Below, one piece after another: positions 44,053 to 53,942 of a stretch of DNA of 64,000 nt. The stretch spans positions 1 through 64,000 of the forward strand of contig JAUVXW010000016.1 of assembly GCA_030603385.1 (NCBI GenBank). The letters are read 5' to 3'. Positions within the stretch are counted from its first letter, which is position 1. Each line of letters opens with the position of its first letter. A program made the position numbers and the translations under genes. The DNA is from Promethearchaeota archaeon. Lineage in GTDB: Archaea > Asgardarchaeota > Lokiarchaeia > Sigyniarchaeales > SOKP01. Below the pieces are notes generated by a model, which saw nothing but the letters and a program-made list of their open reading frames with translations, did not search any database and was not told where the DNA came from.

Positions 44053-46746
44053 ATGACAACTAGTGAAAAAAATAAATTTATTTATGACTTCACCGAAGGA
44101 AATAAAGATTTAAAGAATTTGCTTGGAGGAAAAGGTGCAAATCTGGCCGAAATGACAAAACTAGGTCTAAATATTCCACCTGGTTTTACTATTACCACTG
44201 AAGCTTGCCTAATTTATTTTCGTGAACCTGAAAAAGTCATGAAAGAATTAGAACCTAGCGTAATGAAGAATTTAAAAGCTCTGGAAGAAAGTTCAGGAAA
44301 AAAATTTGGTGACATGAAAAATCCTTTGTTAGTGAGTGTCCGAAGTGGTGCTCCAATGTCCATGCCAGGGATGATGGATACTGTTTTGAATCTTGGTTTA
44401 AATAATCAAAGTGTTTTAGGTTTAGCTGAACAAACTGAAAATCCCCGCTTTGCATATGATTCATATCGTAGATTTATCCAAATGTTTGGTGACGTTGTAA
44501 TGGCTATTGGAGCTGAAAAATTCGAGAGAATTTTGACGAAATATAAAAGATTAATAGGAAGAGATGCTCAAGATACAGATTTAAAAGTTACTGATCTACA
44601 AAAAATAATAGCTGATTATAAGGCATTATATGAAAAAGAAATTGGCTCAGCATTTCCTCAAGATCCACTTAAACAATTATTTCTTGCAATAGATGCCGTA
44701 TTTAAATCTTGGAATAATAGACGAGCTATTACATATAGAAGAATCAATAATATTCCTAATTTTGGTACTGCTGTAAACATTCAAGTAATGGTGTTTGGCA
44801 ATAAAGGAGAAAATTCTGCTACAGGTGTCGTGTTTACGAGAGATCCATCAACTGGGGAGAATAAAAAGTTCGGTGAATATTTAACTAATGCTCAAGGAGA
44901 GGATGTTGTTGCTGGTATTCGAACTCCAAAAAAATTAGAAGTTATGGAAGAAGAATTCCCAACAATATATACTCAATTATTGGACACAATGGATAGATTG
45001 GAAAAGCATTATAGAGACATGCAAGATATTGAATTTACAATTGAGGATGGAAAATTAAATATTTTACAGACCCGAAATGGTAAGCGTACTCCTTCAGCAG
45101 CTGTGAAAATTGCTGTTGATATGGTTAAAGAAGGATTAATTACAAAAGAAGAAGCAATCATGAGTCTGGATCCTAATAAAGTTTCAAAATTATTATTTAA
45201 AAGTATAGATGAGAGTGCTATTGTCCATGTTTTGGCTCATAGTATTAATGCTTCCCCTGGTGCTGTTTCTGGAATAGCTATTTTTGATCCTGATACTGCA
45301 GAGGAATTAGCAAACCAAGGAGAAAATGAAATCATACTTTGTCGACCACAGACAAAACCTGAAGATGTCCATGGATTATATGCATCTAGTGGTGTTTTAA
45401 CACAATTTGGTGGAAAAACGTCTCATGCTGCTGTCGTTGCCAGAGGTATGGGTAAACCTGCAATTGTAGGGGCTTCAGATATAGAAATCGATGAAGAAAA
45501 CAAAGAATTCAGGGTTGGAGAAATGGTTATTCATGAAGGAGACTACATAACTATTGATGGAACTACTGGAAAAGTCATAGAAGGGATAGTTCCATTAATT
45601 GAACCTGAAATTAAGGATGAATTTTTAGAATTATTACAAATAGCAGATGAAATTAAAACTCTCGGTGTTAGAGCTAATGCAGATACACCTCTTGATGCTC
45701 TAAAGGCTTTAGAATTCGGTGCCGAGGGAATTGGGCTTTGCAGGACAGAACATATGTTTATGGCACAAGATCGCTTGCCCACAGTTCAAAATATGATATT
45801 AGCAAGGACCAAAGAAGTACGGCAAGATGCTCTAAATAAAATTTTACCTTGGCAAAAACAGGATTTTTATGAAATTTTCAAAATAATGGAAGGAAGACCA
45901 GTAACAATCAGATTATTAGATCCACCTTTACATGAGTTTCTACCTGAATTATCACTAGTTCAATTGGAAAGACAAGAACTCAAAATGACTAATGCCTTAT
46001 CAAAATCTTTATTAAACACAAGCCCCTTAGACGAAGAAATTAAGAAAAAGAATAAAGTTATTAGCCTAATTAGATCACTCTCTGAGGAGAATCCCATGAT
46101 GGGCTTAAGAGGTTGTAGATTGGGAATTGTATGGCCTGAGATCAATGAAATGCAAGTTAAGGCAATATTTCAAGCCGCCTGCGAACTCAAACTACAAGGA
46201 ATCAATGTAATGCCTGAGGTTATGATCCCTCTTGTAGGAATGCTCTCTGAATTGCAATACGTGAAAGCACAATTAATGCAGGTCGCATTAGAAACTATTA
46301 ATGAATATGATGTAGAACTTGATTATAAATTTGGGACTATGATTGAAATCCCAAGAGCGGCTTTAACGGCTGACGAAATTGCTATTGAGGCAGAATTTTT
46401 CTCATTTGGTACTAATGACTTAACACAGATGACTTATGGTTTTTCTCGCGATGATGCAGAAGGAAAGTTCTTACCCGTATATTTGAATAAGGAGATATTA
46501 GAAGATAATCCATTTGAGATTTTAGATCAAGAAGGAGTGGGACAATTAATGAAGATGGCAATTAAACTTGGGAAGAAGGCTCGGCCAGATTTAAAAACCG
46601 GAATATGTGGTGAACATGGAGGAGAGCCAAGCTCAATAAAATTCTCTCATGATATAGGATTGGATTATGTTTCTTGCTCCCCATTTAGAATTCCAGTTGC
46701 TCGGATTGCCGCTGCTCAAGCAGTTATTGAAAATAAGAAAGAATAG
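44053..46746 (+). CDS. ppdK: pyruvate, phosphate dikinase
   Basis: 897 residues, full length. The N-terminal ATP-grasp part has LLGGKGANLAEMTKLG and VSVRSGAPMSMPGMMDT. The swivelling His domain has GGKTSHAAVVARGMGKP, whose His carries the phosphate. The C-terminal TIM barrel has GIGLCRTEHMF, MGLRGCRLGI, GTMIEIPRAAL and SFGTNDLTQMTYGFSRDD. It interconverts pyruvate, ATP and Pi with PEP, AMP and PPi, in glycolysis or gluconeogenesis. ATG at 44053. It stands alone with its own leader. Confidence 0.97.
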   Translation: MTTSEKNKFIYDFTEGNKDLKNLLGGKGANLAEMTKLGLNIPPGFTITTEACLIYFREPEKVMKELEPSVMKNLKALEESSGKKFGDMKNPLLVSVRSGAPMSMPGMMDTVLNLGLNNQSVLGLAEQTENPRFAYDSYRRFIQMFGDVVMAIGAEKFERILTKYKRLIGRDAQDTDLKVTDLQKIIADYKALYEKEIGSAFPQDPLKQLFLAIDAVFKSWNNRRAITYRRINNIPNFGTAVNIQVMVFGNKGENSATGVVFTRDPSTGENKKFGEYLTNAQGEDVVAGIRTPKKLEVMEEEFPTIYTQLLDTMDRLEKHYRDMQDIEFTIEDGKLNILQTRNGKRTPSAAVKIAVDMVKEGLITKEEAIMSLDPNKVSKLLFKSIDESAIVHVLAHSINASPGAVSGIAIFDPDTAEELANQGENEIILCRPQTKPEDVHGLYASSGVLTQFGGKTSHAAVVARGMGKPAIVGASDIEIDEENKEFRVGEMVIHEGDYITIDGTTGKVIEGIVPLIEPEIKDEFLELLQIADEIKTLGVRANADTPLDALKALEFGAEGIGLCRTEHMFMAQDRLPTVQNMILARTKEVRQDALNKILPWQKQDFYEIFKIMEGRPVTIRLLDPPLHEFLPELSLVQLERQELKMTNALSKSLLNTSPLDEEIKKKNKVISLIRSLSEENPMMGLRGCRLGIVWPEINEMQVKAIFQAACELKLQGINVMPEVMIPLVGMLSELQYVKAQLMQVALETINEYDVELDYKFGTMIEIPRAALTADEIAIEAEFFSFGTNDLTQMTYGFSRDDAEGKFLPVYLNKEILEDNPFEILDQEGVGQLMKMAIKLGKKARPDLKTGICGEHGGEPSSIKFSHDIGLDYVSCSPFRIPVARIAAAQAVIENKKE

Positions 46747-46886
46747 TTTCTTGTTTATTCTATTTCTTTTTAATATAAAGTTAAATAAGAATAATCTTAT
46801 ACTAAAACGTTGTATACTGTAAAATTCGAAAAAGTTTTATCGAATTATTTATTTACTAATTTATAAAATTGTTAGGTAAAGACTAT

Positions 46887-47990
46887 ATGCCTCTAACTTT
46901 AGATGAAAAAATTTCTTTATTAAAGGAAGTTGGAGAAGAAATTATTGATTTAGATGAATTAAGAGATTTAATTCAATGGAAGGCTGATCATAATGAAGAA
47001 ATTTATGCTTATGATGGATTTGAACCTTCTGGGATATTACATATTGCTCAAGGACTTTTAAGAGCTATTAATGTTAATAAAATCACAAAAGCAGGAATTA
47101 AATTCAAATTTTTAGTTGCTGATTGGCATGCTGCTGCGAATCTAAAATTTGGTGGAGATTTAGAAGTTATTAAAAAAATAGGAGACTTTTTAATCGAAAC
47201 ATGGAAAGTTTGCAACATGGATTTAAGCAATGTTGAATTTATTTATGCTTCAGATTTAGTTAAAGAACCACCATACTGGCAACTAGTATTGAAGATAGCT
47301 ATTAATAGTTCTTTAAATAGAGTTAAACGATGTACTCAAATAATGGGGAGAAGTGAGTCAGAGCAACTTGCTGCTTCCCAAATTTTATACCCTTTAATGC
47401 AAGCAGCAGATATATTTTATCTTCCTACAGATATATGCCAACTAGGAATGGATCAACGAAAAGTAAATATGTTGGCAAGAGAAGTTGCTAAAAAGATAAA
47501 TAGACCAAAACCAGTAGCAATTCATCATCATATGTTAATGGGTTTATATAAACCGCCTTCAACAAACTTAGAAGGAGTAGATAGGACGATAGAGATCAAA
47601 ATGTCAAAATCAGACCCAGATTCTGCAATTTTTATGTTAGATTCTCCACATGATGTGAAACGTAAAATAAATAAGGCATATTGTCCTCAAAAACAAATCA
47701 TTGAAAATCCTGTTTTAGAATATTGTAAATATATTATATTTGAACTTATCGATGTCTTTAAAGTAAAGAGACCTGAAAAATATGGTGGTAATATTGAATA
47801 TTCCTCCTATGAGGAGCTAGAAATAGATTACCAGAAAGGGAAGTTGAATCCACCTGATTTGAAACCAGCAGTTATAAAATATTTAAATCAATTTCTAGCA
47901 CCTGTAATAGAACATTTTGAAAAAGATGTAAATGCCCATAAATTATATGAATTTGTTCAAGCAGAATCTAAAAAATATAAAGCTAACTAA
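46887..47990 (+). CDS. tyrS: tyrosyl-tRNA synthetase (archaeal/eukaryal type)
   Basis: About 367 residues. Class I signatures are HIAQ in GFEPSGILHIAQGLL and KMSKS in IEIKMSKSDPDSAIFM. PTDICQLGMDQRKVNMLAREVA lies between, as in archaeal and eukaryal TyrRS; the bacterial C-terminal S4-like domain is absent. A TTG at 46869 would add six residues, but the ATG at 46887 gives the usual short start before LTLDEKISLLKEVGEEI. The gene is followed after 22 bp by the acyl-CoA synthetase-like gene, and they may share a transcript. Confidence 0.94.
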   Translation: MPLTLDEKISLLKEVGEEIIDLDELRDLIQWKADHNEEIYAYDGFEPSGILHIAQGLLRAINVNKITKAGIKFKFLVADWHAAANLKFGGDLEVIKKIGDFLIETWKVCNMDLSNVEFIYASDLVKEPPYWQLVLKIAINSSLNRVKRCTQIMGRSESEQLAASQILYPLMQAADIFYLPTDICQLGMDQRKVNMLAREVAKKINRPKPVAIHHHMLMGLYKPPSTNLEGVDRTIEIKMSKSDPDSAIFMLDSPHDVKRKINKAYCPQKQIIENPVLEYCKYIIFELIDVFKVKRPEKYGGNIEYSSYEELEIDYQKGKLNPPDLKPAVIKYLNQFLAPVIEHFEKDVNAHKLYEFVQAESKKYKAN

Positions 47991-48012
47991 AAATAAATAA
48001 AGGAGTATAGAA

Positions 48013-49479
48013 TTGTCAGGTAATCATGTAGTTGACATATTTTTGAATCCAAAATCAGTAGCAGTAATTGGAGCATCAAAGAACCCCATGAAAGGTGGGC
48101 ATCGTATTATAAATAATTTAATTGTCAACAATTATAAAGGAAAAATTTTTCCTGTAAATCCAAATTCAGACGGTGAAATATTCGGTTTAAAATTTAAGAA
48201 ATCGATATCAGAAATTGAAGAAGAAGTCGATTTAGCAATTTTTTATGTAGGTAACCATATTATTCCGGAAATATTAAGAGATTGTATCAAGAAACGTGTT
48301 AAAGCCGCACTAATTGAAACGTCAGGATTTGAAGAAGTGGGGGAAAAAGGACTTAAATTGAGAGATGAAATATTGAAAATAACGGATAATTTTTCTAAGA
48401 TACGGATTGTAGGTCCGAATTGTATGGGACTCACAAAGATTGATGGGGATAGTGATAGTGAAGAAAGAGGAGGCTTTTTTTCAGGTTTCGGTGTTTTTGA
48501 TAAATATCGACGAGGAAACATCGCAATTATAACTCAATCAGGGATGTTAAATGGAGGATATCTAATGAATCTAATGCGAAATTATCCTGAAGTAGGAATT
48601 AGATATTCATGTTCAATAGGTAATAAAATGGATTTAAGTGAAATAGAATTTTTGGAGTACTTTCTTGATGATCCTACAGTAAATGTTATAGTTTTATATC
48701 TTGAATCATTTAAAGATCCTCGGAAATTTATTGAATTATGTAAGAAAACGAAAAAAATTCCTAATAAAACGATTATATTATTAAAAGGGGGAACTACATC
48801 TTTAGGGCAAAAAGCTTCTTTAAGTCATACAGGTTCGCTAGCAGAAAGCAAAAAACTAATCAATGCTATAATTAGACAATCAGGTGTAATTCAAGCAGAA
48901 AGTTTGCACGATTTATTTCAATTCGCGAGAACATTTTCAATGATATATAAATCTGGAAAAAAATTACCTATATATGGTAAAGTATCTATGATGGCAGGAT
49001 CTGGTGGAGCTGGCACTATTTCTGCTGATCTAACAATGAAATATGGATTAACCTTTCCAATCATGGGAGAAAAGACATATCAGGTTCTGAAAGATCTCTA
49101 TCCTGAATGGATGCCTCCAAATCGATTCGCACTTCTAGATTTATGGCCAACATTTGAAAAAGCGATGATGAACAAGGTCAGTCAAAAAGATGTAATGACA
49201 AAGATTTGGAAGGCAGTATTAGATGATCCTAATATTGAGGGAGTCTTCAATATGATGTTCATATCAAAACGATTTAGTAATAGGTATGATGTTGAAGCAA
49301 TGACACAGTATAAAACAGATAAAATAATATTTATGTGGATGGTTGGTGATATTCACGGAGTTCAGCGTATGACAACATTATTTAATAAATTTAATATACC
49401 CACCTTTCCAACATTGGAAGAGATGATAAGAAATTTTTCGATATTAGTTCAAGAATCAAAAAATAAAAGCAAGAAGTAA
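48013..49479 (+). CDS. ADP-forming acyl-CoA synthetase alpha-type protein (no ATP-grasp domain)
   Basis: 488 residues. The N-terminal CoA-binding Rossmann domain reads FLNPKSVAVIGASKNPMKGG and IFPVNPNSDGEIFGLK. The succinyl-CoA-ligase-like domains follow with ITQSGMLNGGYL, YLESFKDPRKF and LSHTGSLAESKK; the His near 271 is the phosphorylated residue in this family. It would form ATP from acyl-CoA with a beta subunit, but no ATP-grasp (beta) gene is adjacent. The C-terminal ~110 residues after SADLTMKYGL are less typical. TTG start at 48013, with AAGGAG 8 nt upstream. Confidence 0.85.
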   Translation: MSGNHVVDIFLNPKSVAVIGASKNPMKGGHRIINNLIVNNYKGKIFPVNPNSDGEIFGLKFKKSISEIEEEVDLAIFYVGNHIIPEILRDCIKKRVKAALIETSGFEEVGEKGLKLRDEILKITDNFSKIRIVGPNCMGLTKIDGDSDSEERGGFFSGFGVFDKYRRGNIAIITQSGMLNGGYLMNLMRNYPEVGIRYSCSIGNKMDLSEIEFLEYFLDDPTVNVIVLYLESFKDPRKFIELCKKTKKIPNKTIILLKGGTTSLGQKASLSHTGSLAESKKLINAIIRQSGVIQAESLHDLFQFARTFSMIYKSGKKLPIYGKVSMMAGSGGAGTISADLTMKYGLTFPIMGEKTYQVLKDLYPEWMPPNRFALLDLWPTFEKAMMNKVSQKDVMTKIWKAVLDDPNIEGVFNMMFISKRFSNRYDVEAMTQYKTDKIIFMWMVGDIHGVQRMTTLFNKFNIPTFPTLEEMIRNFSILVQESKNKSKK

Positions 49480-49491
49480 ATCAGATATATC

Positions 49492-50124
49492 ATGGTTCGA
49501 ATATTATGTATAGGAGATTCTCATATACCTAATCGGGCTAAAGATCTTCCTGAAAAAATTTATATTAAGTTAGATAATTTAACCAAAGAGGGCCTTTTTG
49601 ACTTTACCTTCTTTACTGGGGATGTTATTAAATTCCCAAAATTATTAGACTCCTTGAACCTAAAGACTAAAAAAAAATTATATATAGTTATGGGAAATAT
49701 GGATTACTACTATGATAATCGAAATGCCCCAATATATCAAAAATTAGAGGTTATTTTTGAAGATAAAGATAAGATGACTTTAGGCTTAACACACGGAACA
49801 CAAATTAGACCGCGAGGAGACCATTCTCAATTAGAAAATCTTGCTATTGAAAAAAAATACAATATAATAGTTTCGGGTCATACACATAAAGAAGAGATTT
49901 TTCTTACAGATAAAGGAATTCTATTGATAAATCCAGGAAGTGTTACGGGAGCATGGTCATTTGTAGCTAGTGGTGTTCCTTCTTTTATTGAATTAAATGT
50001 AAATGAATCAACAAAAGAAATACTTATAGATCTTATTCAAATTGATAAACGTTCAAGAGAAATCATTGCTTTAAAAAGTAAATATTTCTTTCAAAATAAT
50101 CGAATTACTGATTCTCTAATCTAA
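49492..50124 (+). CDS. Vps29/YfcE-like metallophosphoesterase
   Basis: 210 residues. Metal-binding residues read in order: D9-x-H11 in IGDSHIPN, GD44 in FTGDV, N69 in VMGNMDY, LTHG, and GHTH in VSGHTHKEE. LLINPGSVTGAWSF then PSFIELNV matches the Vps29 end region (INPGSATGA...SF.L). Vps29 is the phosphoesterase-fold scaffold of the eukaryotic retromer and descends from such enzymes. Here the active site looks intact, so a phosphodiesterase is the safe call. It follows the acyl-CoA synthetase gene by 12 bp. Its last 9 bp overlap the convergent gene. Confidence 0.88.
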   Translation: MVRILCIGDSHIPNRAKDLPEKIYIKLDNLTKEGLFDFTFFTGDVIKFPKLLDSLNLKTKKKLYIVMGNMDYYYDNRNAPIYQKLEVIFEDKDKMTLGLTHGTQIRPRGDHSQLENLAIEKKYNIIVSGHTHKEEIFLTDKGILLINPGSVTGAWSFVASGVPSFIELNVNESTKEILIDLIQIDKRSREIIALKSKYFFQNNRITDSLI

Positions 50125-50523
50125 AACAAGAATCTTAGGAAGTTTTAATAATACTCCAAGATTCCTCTTTCCATTTGAGCTTTTTGAAAATCTTAATTTT
50201 CTATATCCAAAACTATTTTTTTTCATCATCATATTGAGTATAGAATTCTCTCCATTTGAAAAGAATAACATATCTTCAGGAGTCATCATTAATTCTAAAT
50301 CATATTCCTCTAATCTTCCTCTATTTAAGGAGTAATTTCCTTCTTTTGCCAATAAATTTACCCAAAAATAGTAATCTTCATCAATTTGAAGACCTAAATT
50401 TATTTTTGCATTAAAATTATTTAGTAGTTTCTCATTTTTGGGATTCTTCTGTTTATCAATTATTATGCTTTCAATAGTTTGTTGAAATGTAATAAAAAGA
50501 TTTTCTTTTTCTTCTTCTTTCAT
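50116..50523 (-). CDS. possible SCP2-like lipid-binding protein
   Basis: About 135 residues. INLGLQIDEDYYFWVNLLAKEG followed by YSLNRGRLEEYDLELMMTPEDML and a SNGENSILNMMMKK segment recalls the SCP2 fold (a strand, then 'D..l..t.e.l..l..G'). The match is weak. ATG at 50523 follows GGTAGGA; the frame opens at TTG 50532. It overlaps the end of the Vps29-like gene by 9 bp tail to tail. No confident function. Confidence 0.5.
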   Translation of the reverse strand: MKEEEKENLFITFQQTIESIIIDKQKNPKNEKLLNNFNAKINLGLQIDEDYYFWVNLLAKEGNYSLNRGRLEEYDLELMMTPEDMLFFSNGENSILNMMMKKNSFGYRKLRFSKSSNGKRNLGVLLKLPKILVLD

Positions 50524-50713
50524 TCCTACCAATTTCCTAATCTCTTAATTTTATTTTTGAATTAATTAAAGTACTAAAATTCTTGATATAATTTTTGATT
50601 TATGTTTTTATTAATTTATTAAATTTAATAAAAATAAAAATACTATTAACAAATTAAGCAAGAACTTCTAATTTTTAAATTTAAAACGCAAATTTTGAAG
50701 GTGAAAAATAAAA

Positions 50714-51913
50714 ATGTGGCATTTCTATTGCCCTAATATTACATATGGAGAGGACGCACTAAATTTTATAGAAAAAATCAAAGGTGAAAAATGCTTTATT
50801 GTGACTGATAAGGTTGTTGAAGAATTAGGTTATTTAAAGATTCTAACAGACAAACTTGATAATTTTGGAAAGAAATATACTGTATTTACTGATGTTATAC
50901 CAGATCCTCATGAAGAAGATGTAATTAAGGGTAAAGAAAAATGTATTGATTATGCACCTGATTTAATTATTGCATTAGGTGGGGGTTCTGTCATAGATAC
51001 TGCAAAAGCAATTTGGGTTATGTATGAATATCCAGATTATAACCTTGATAACATTAATCCCTTTGATGAAAAATTATATGATTTTGCAAATAAGGCAAAA
51101 ATGATTGCTATTCCAACTACTTCAGGAACAGGTTCGGAAGCTACATGGGCAGCAATTATTTCTAGATTTCAAGATGGTGCTTGGAGAAAGATGTCATTAC
51201 CCCATATGTCATTAGTTCCAACATATGCGATAGTAGACCCTATCTTTCCTAAGGGGATGCCTCCAGCCCTTACTGTTAACACAGCATTTGATGCATTAGC
51301 ACATGCTATAGAAGCATATATATCTAGTTGGAGAAATGAATTTTGTAATGCTTTAGGAATAAAAGCTATCGAACTTATTTTTAAGTATTTACCAATTGCC
51401 TATAAAGACGGAAATAATATGGAAGCTAGAGATTTTCTGCATCAAGCATCTACTATGGCAGGTTTAGCTTTTAGCAATTCTCAGCTTCATATAGGACATG
51501 CTATGGGTCATAGCTTAGCTGCTGTATTTCCCATTCCCCACGGTCAAACAGTAGGGCTTTTTCTTAAATATATTACACAATACTGTTTAAATGATCCAGG
51601 AGAGATTAATGAATCTATTGAAGTCTATTCAACTTTAGCAAAAAAATTGGGTTGGGCAAAATGGGATTATCCCCCTAAGAAAGCATCTTATATAGTAGTT
51701 GAAAAAATTAATGAACTCCAAGATAAAGTGGATTTTATCAAAAATATAAAAGATTTGGGAATAACTCAAGAAGATTTTAACAATAATTTAAATAAATTGA
51801 TTGGTTTATGTTATCAGGATCCGAGCAGTGTTATGGCCCCAAGAACCCCAAATAAAGAAGAATTTACTAAGCTTTATACTTATGCGTATGAGGGAAAAGA
51901 CATCGACTTTTAA
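50714..51913 (+). CDS. iron-containing alcohol dehydrogenase
   Basis: 399 residues. The NAD(P)-binding motif is ALGGGSVIDTAKAIWV; PTTSGTGSEAT, NTAFDALAHAIEAY and HIGHAMGHSLAAVFPIPHGQTVG supply the iron-site Asp and His residues. The family reduces aldehydes to alcohols with NAD(P)H. AAGGTGA lies 9 nt before the ATG. The gene stands apart from AOR, yet both handle aldehydes, so together they could balance redox in fermentation; that link is inference. Confidence 0.92.
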   Translation: MWHFYCPNITYGEDALNFIEKIKGEKCFIVTDKVVEELGYLKILTDKLDNFGKKYTVFTDVIPDPHEEDVIKGKEKCIDYAPDLIIALGGGSVIDTAKAIWVMYEYPDYNLDNINPFDEKLYDFANKAKMIAIPTTSGTGSEATWAAIISRFQDGAWRKMSLPHMSLVPTYAIVDPIFPKGMPPALTVNTAFDALAHAIEAYISSWRNEFCNALGIKAIELIFKYLPIAYKDGNNMEARDFLHQASTMAGLAFSNSQLHIGHAMGHSLAAVFPIPHGQTVGLFLKYITQYCLNDPGEINESIEVYSTLAKKLGWAKWDYPPKKASYIVVEKINELQDKVDFIKNIKDLGITQEDFNNNLNKLIGLCYQDPSSVMAPRTPNKEEFTKLYTYAYEGKDIDF

Positions 51914-52040
51914 ATTTTAATTTTTCTTTACTTTTTTTTAATGTCTGTTTTAATAATTTTGCATTTTTTCTTCAATACAACTAAAAATTTTTACTGATAA
52001 AAATAAATATAGCGAGATGATATTATCTTTTTATAGCAAT

Positions 52041-52050
52041 CTTAAATATA
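52041..52050 (+). promoter_or_regulatory. TATA-like box of the LRR gene
   Basis: CTTAAATATA lies 35-44 bp before the ATG at 52085. It fits an archaeal TATA box with a short leader. Base match and spacing only. Confidence 0.3.
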
Positions 52051-52084
52051 GAATTATTAGAAAATTAATAGATTATAAATAAAT

Positions 52085-53818
52085 ATGAACATTCCTGAGA
52101 TGGAAAGAGAAGCACTAGAAATATTGGAAGCGCAGATTGAAGGTACTATGCCGGAGATCTCAGAGTTAGAGCGTTATAAGCTTGGTTTTTGCATGTTAGA
52201 TGGGCATGTTACGGGTTTGAGTCTCTTTTCTTGTGGGTTATCTTACATTCCAAAAACAATTGAGTCTTTGTCTTTTATAAAAGAAATCTATTTAAGAGGT
52301 AACATCTTAAGTTCGATTCCTGATGAATTATGCTCTTTACCTGTTCTACAAATACTTGATATCAGCGAAAATCGTTTGAATAAATTACCAGAATTAATAA
52401 GATCCCTTTCAGCTCTTAAAGAGCTGCATTTGGAATCAAATCATTTGAAAAATTTACCAAACTCAATAGGTGATCTTAGATCCTTAGAGATCCTAGATTT
52501 AAGCGAAAATGAATTAATTGATCTTCCATCTACTTTGGGAAGTTTAGATAAATTAAAAACCTTAGATTTAAGTAATAATGAAATAGTGGAATTACCGGAT
52601 TCTATAGGGAAGCTTAATTCACTGGAAACATTTTATTTAGGAAATAATAAATTGAATAATCTTCCTGAATCAATTGGTTCATTACCATCCCTTAAAAGAC
52701 TAAATCTTAGAAATAATAAATTAATAAGTCTTCCAGAGTCCATTGGAGAACTAGTTACTTTAACTTCATTATTTTTAAAAGGAAACTTTTTAAAAAGCTT
52801 GCCAAGTTCAATCAGAAAATTAAATTGTTTGAAATATCTGGGATTAGCATCGAATCAAATAAATTCACTGCCTAATACTATTGGTTCACTTTCTTCTCTG
52901 GAGAATTTAACTATATCATCGAATGAACTACTCGAACTACCTTCTTCAATAGGATCTCTTAAAAAGCTGTTAAGGCTTGAATTAACTGATAATAAACTAC
53001 AGAATTTACCTGATTCGATTGGTGGTCTTTCTTCTCTAAATATACTTAGGTGTGACCGAAATCAAATAAATAAAATTCCAGACTCAATTGGAGAATTGAA
53101 TTCACTTGAATCATTAAAATTGGATATTAATGCTATAAATAGTTTACCAGATAGTATTGGTAAATTAAAACTTTTAAAAGAATTAATTCTGTATGATAAC
53201 AAATTGGCTGATCTCCCAGAGTCCATTGGAAATCTTTCATCATTAGAAGTATTAGATTTGAGTAAAAATGAATTAACAAAGCTTCCTGAATCGATTGGTT
53301 CACTTGATTCACTTTTAGATATAGATATATCTACAAACAAATTGACATATATCCCTCCTTCAATAGGAGCTTTATCACTGCTAAAAAGTTTAATTTTAGG
53401 TTTTAATCGATTAGTAGATGTTCCAAAATCAATAGGTTTTCTCACTACATTGGAAGTTTTAGATTTAGGTAAAAATCGTTTAAGTTTTATTCCAGAGACT
53501 TTAGGATCTCTAACATCTCTTAAGCATTTATATCTCTATTATAATGAATTGAGTAGCGTTCCAGAATCTATAGGGTCTTTACAATCATTAAAATACTTAT
53601 ATTTAGGAAATAACAAACTAATAATACTTCCAGAATCAATTGGAAGATTAAAATCTCTAAAATATTTATTCTTAAGAGCAAATTATTTAGCTGAATTACC
53701 AGAATCACTAGAATTACTCCCATCCTTAAAATATTTAAATATTGAAAAAAATAATCTTAAGGGTTATCTTGATTTTTTACATAAATTAGAAGTTAGAGGA
53801 ATTAAAATTTTGAAATAA
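52085..53818 (+). CDS. leucine-rich-repeat protein, 22 repeats
   Basis: 577 residues. After about 50 residues with DGHVTGLSLFSCGL comes a run of 22 near-perfect 23-residue repeats of the form LPxSIGxLxxLxxLxLxxNxL, to about residue 560. This is the plant/Roc-type repeat class. There is no signal peptide or membrane helix, so it should be cytoplasmic. LRR proteins of this type in Lokiarchaeia often lie with or are fused to small Ras-like GTPases; none is fused here. The likely role is a protein-binding scaffold. Its partner is not shown by context. The repeats are even in length, which suggests recent expansion by tandem duplication. Confidence 0.93.
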   Translation: MNIPEMEREALEILEAQIEGTMPEISELERYKLGFCMLDGHVTGLSLFSCGLSYIPKTIESLSFIKEIYLRGNILSSIPDELCSLPVLQILDISENRLNKLPELIRSLSALKELHLESNHLKNLPNSIGDLRSLEILDLSENELIDLPSTLGSLDKLKTLDLSNNEIVELPDSIGKLNSLETFYLGNNKLNNLPESIGSLPSLKRLNLRNNKLISLPESIGELVTLTSLFLKGNFLKSLPSSIRKLNCLKYLGLASNQINSLPNTIGSLSSLENLTISSNELLELPSSIGSLKKLLRLELTDNKLQNLPDSIGGLSSLNILRCDRNQINKIPDSIGELNSLESLKLDINAINSLPDSIGKLKLLKELILYDNKLADLPESIGNLSSLEVLDLSKNELTKLPESIGSLDSLLDIDISTNKLTYIPPSIGALSLLKSLILGFNRLVDVPKSIGFLTTLEVLDLGKNRLSFIPETLGSLTSLKHLYLYYNELSSVPESIGSLQSLKYLYLGNNKLIILPESIGRLKSLKYLFLRANYLAELPESLELLPSLKYLNIEKNNLKGYLDFLHKLEVRGIKILK

Positions 53819-53942
53819 TAACCTTTCCTTCTTCCTTATTCTCTTCGTGAAAATGTATTTCAAAATGAACAAATTCAAAATAAGGAGAAACATTATTCTT
53901 TTTAAGATAGGTATCTAAAAAATAATATAATTTAAATATTAA

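Noticed and set aside
53062..53445. 127-codon minus-strand frame inside the LRR gene
   Set aside because: Its apparent repeats are the reverse image of the LRR repeats.
52240..53760. Periodic ~69-bp DNA repeats considered as a CRISPR or satellite array
   Set aside because: The period equals 23 codons of the LRR protein and the copies are diverged at silent sites; there are no unique spacers.
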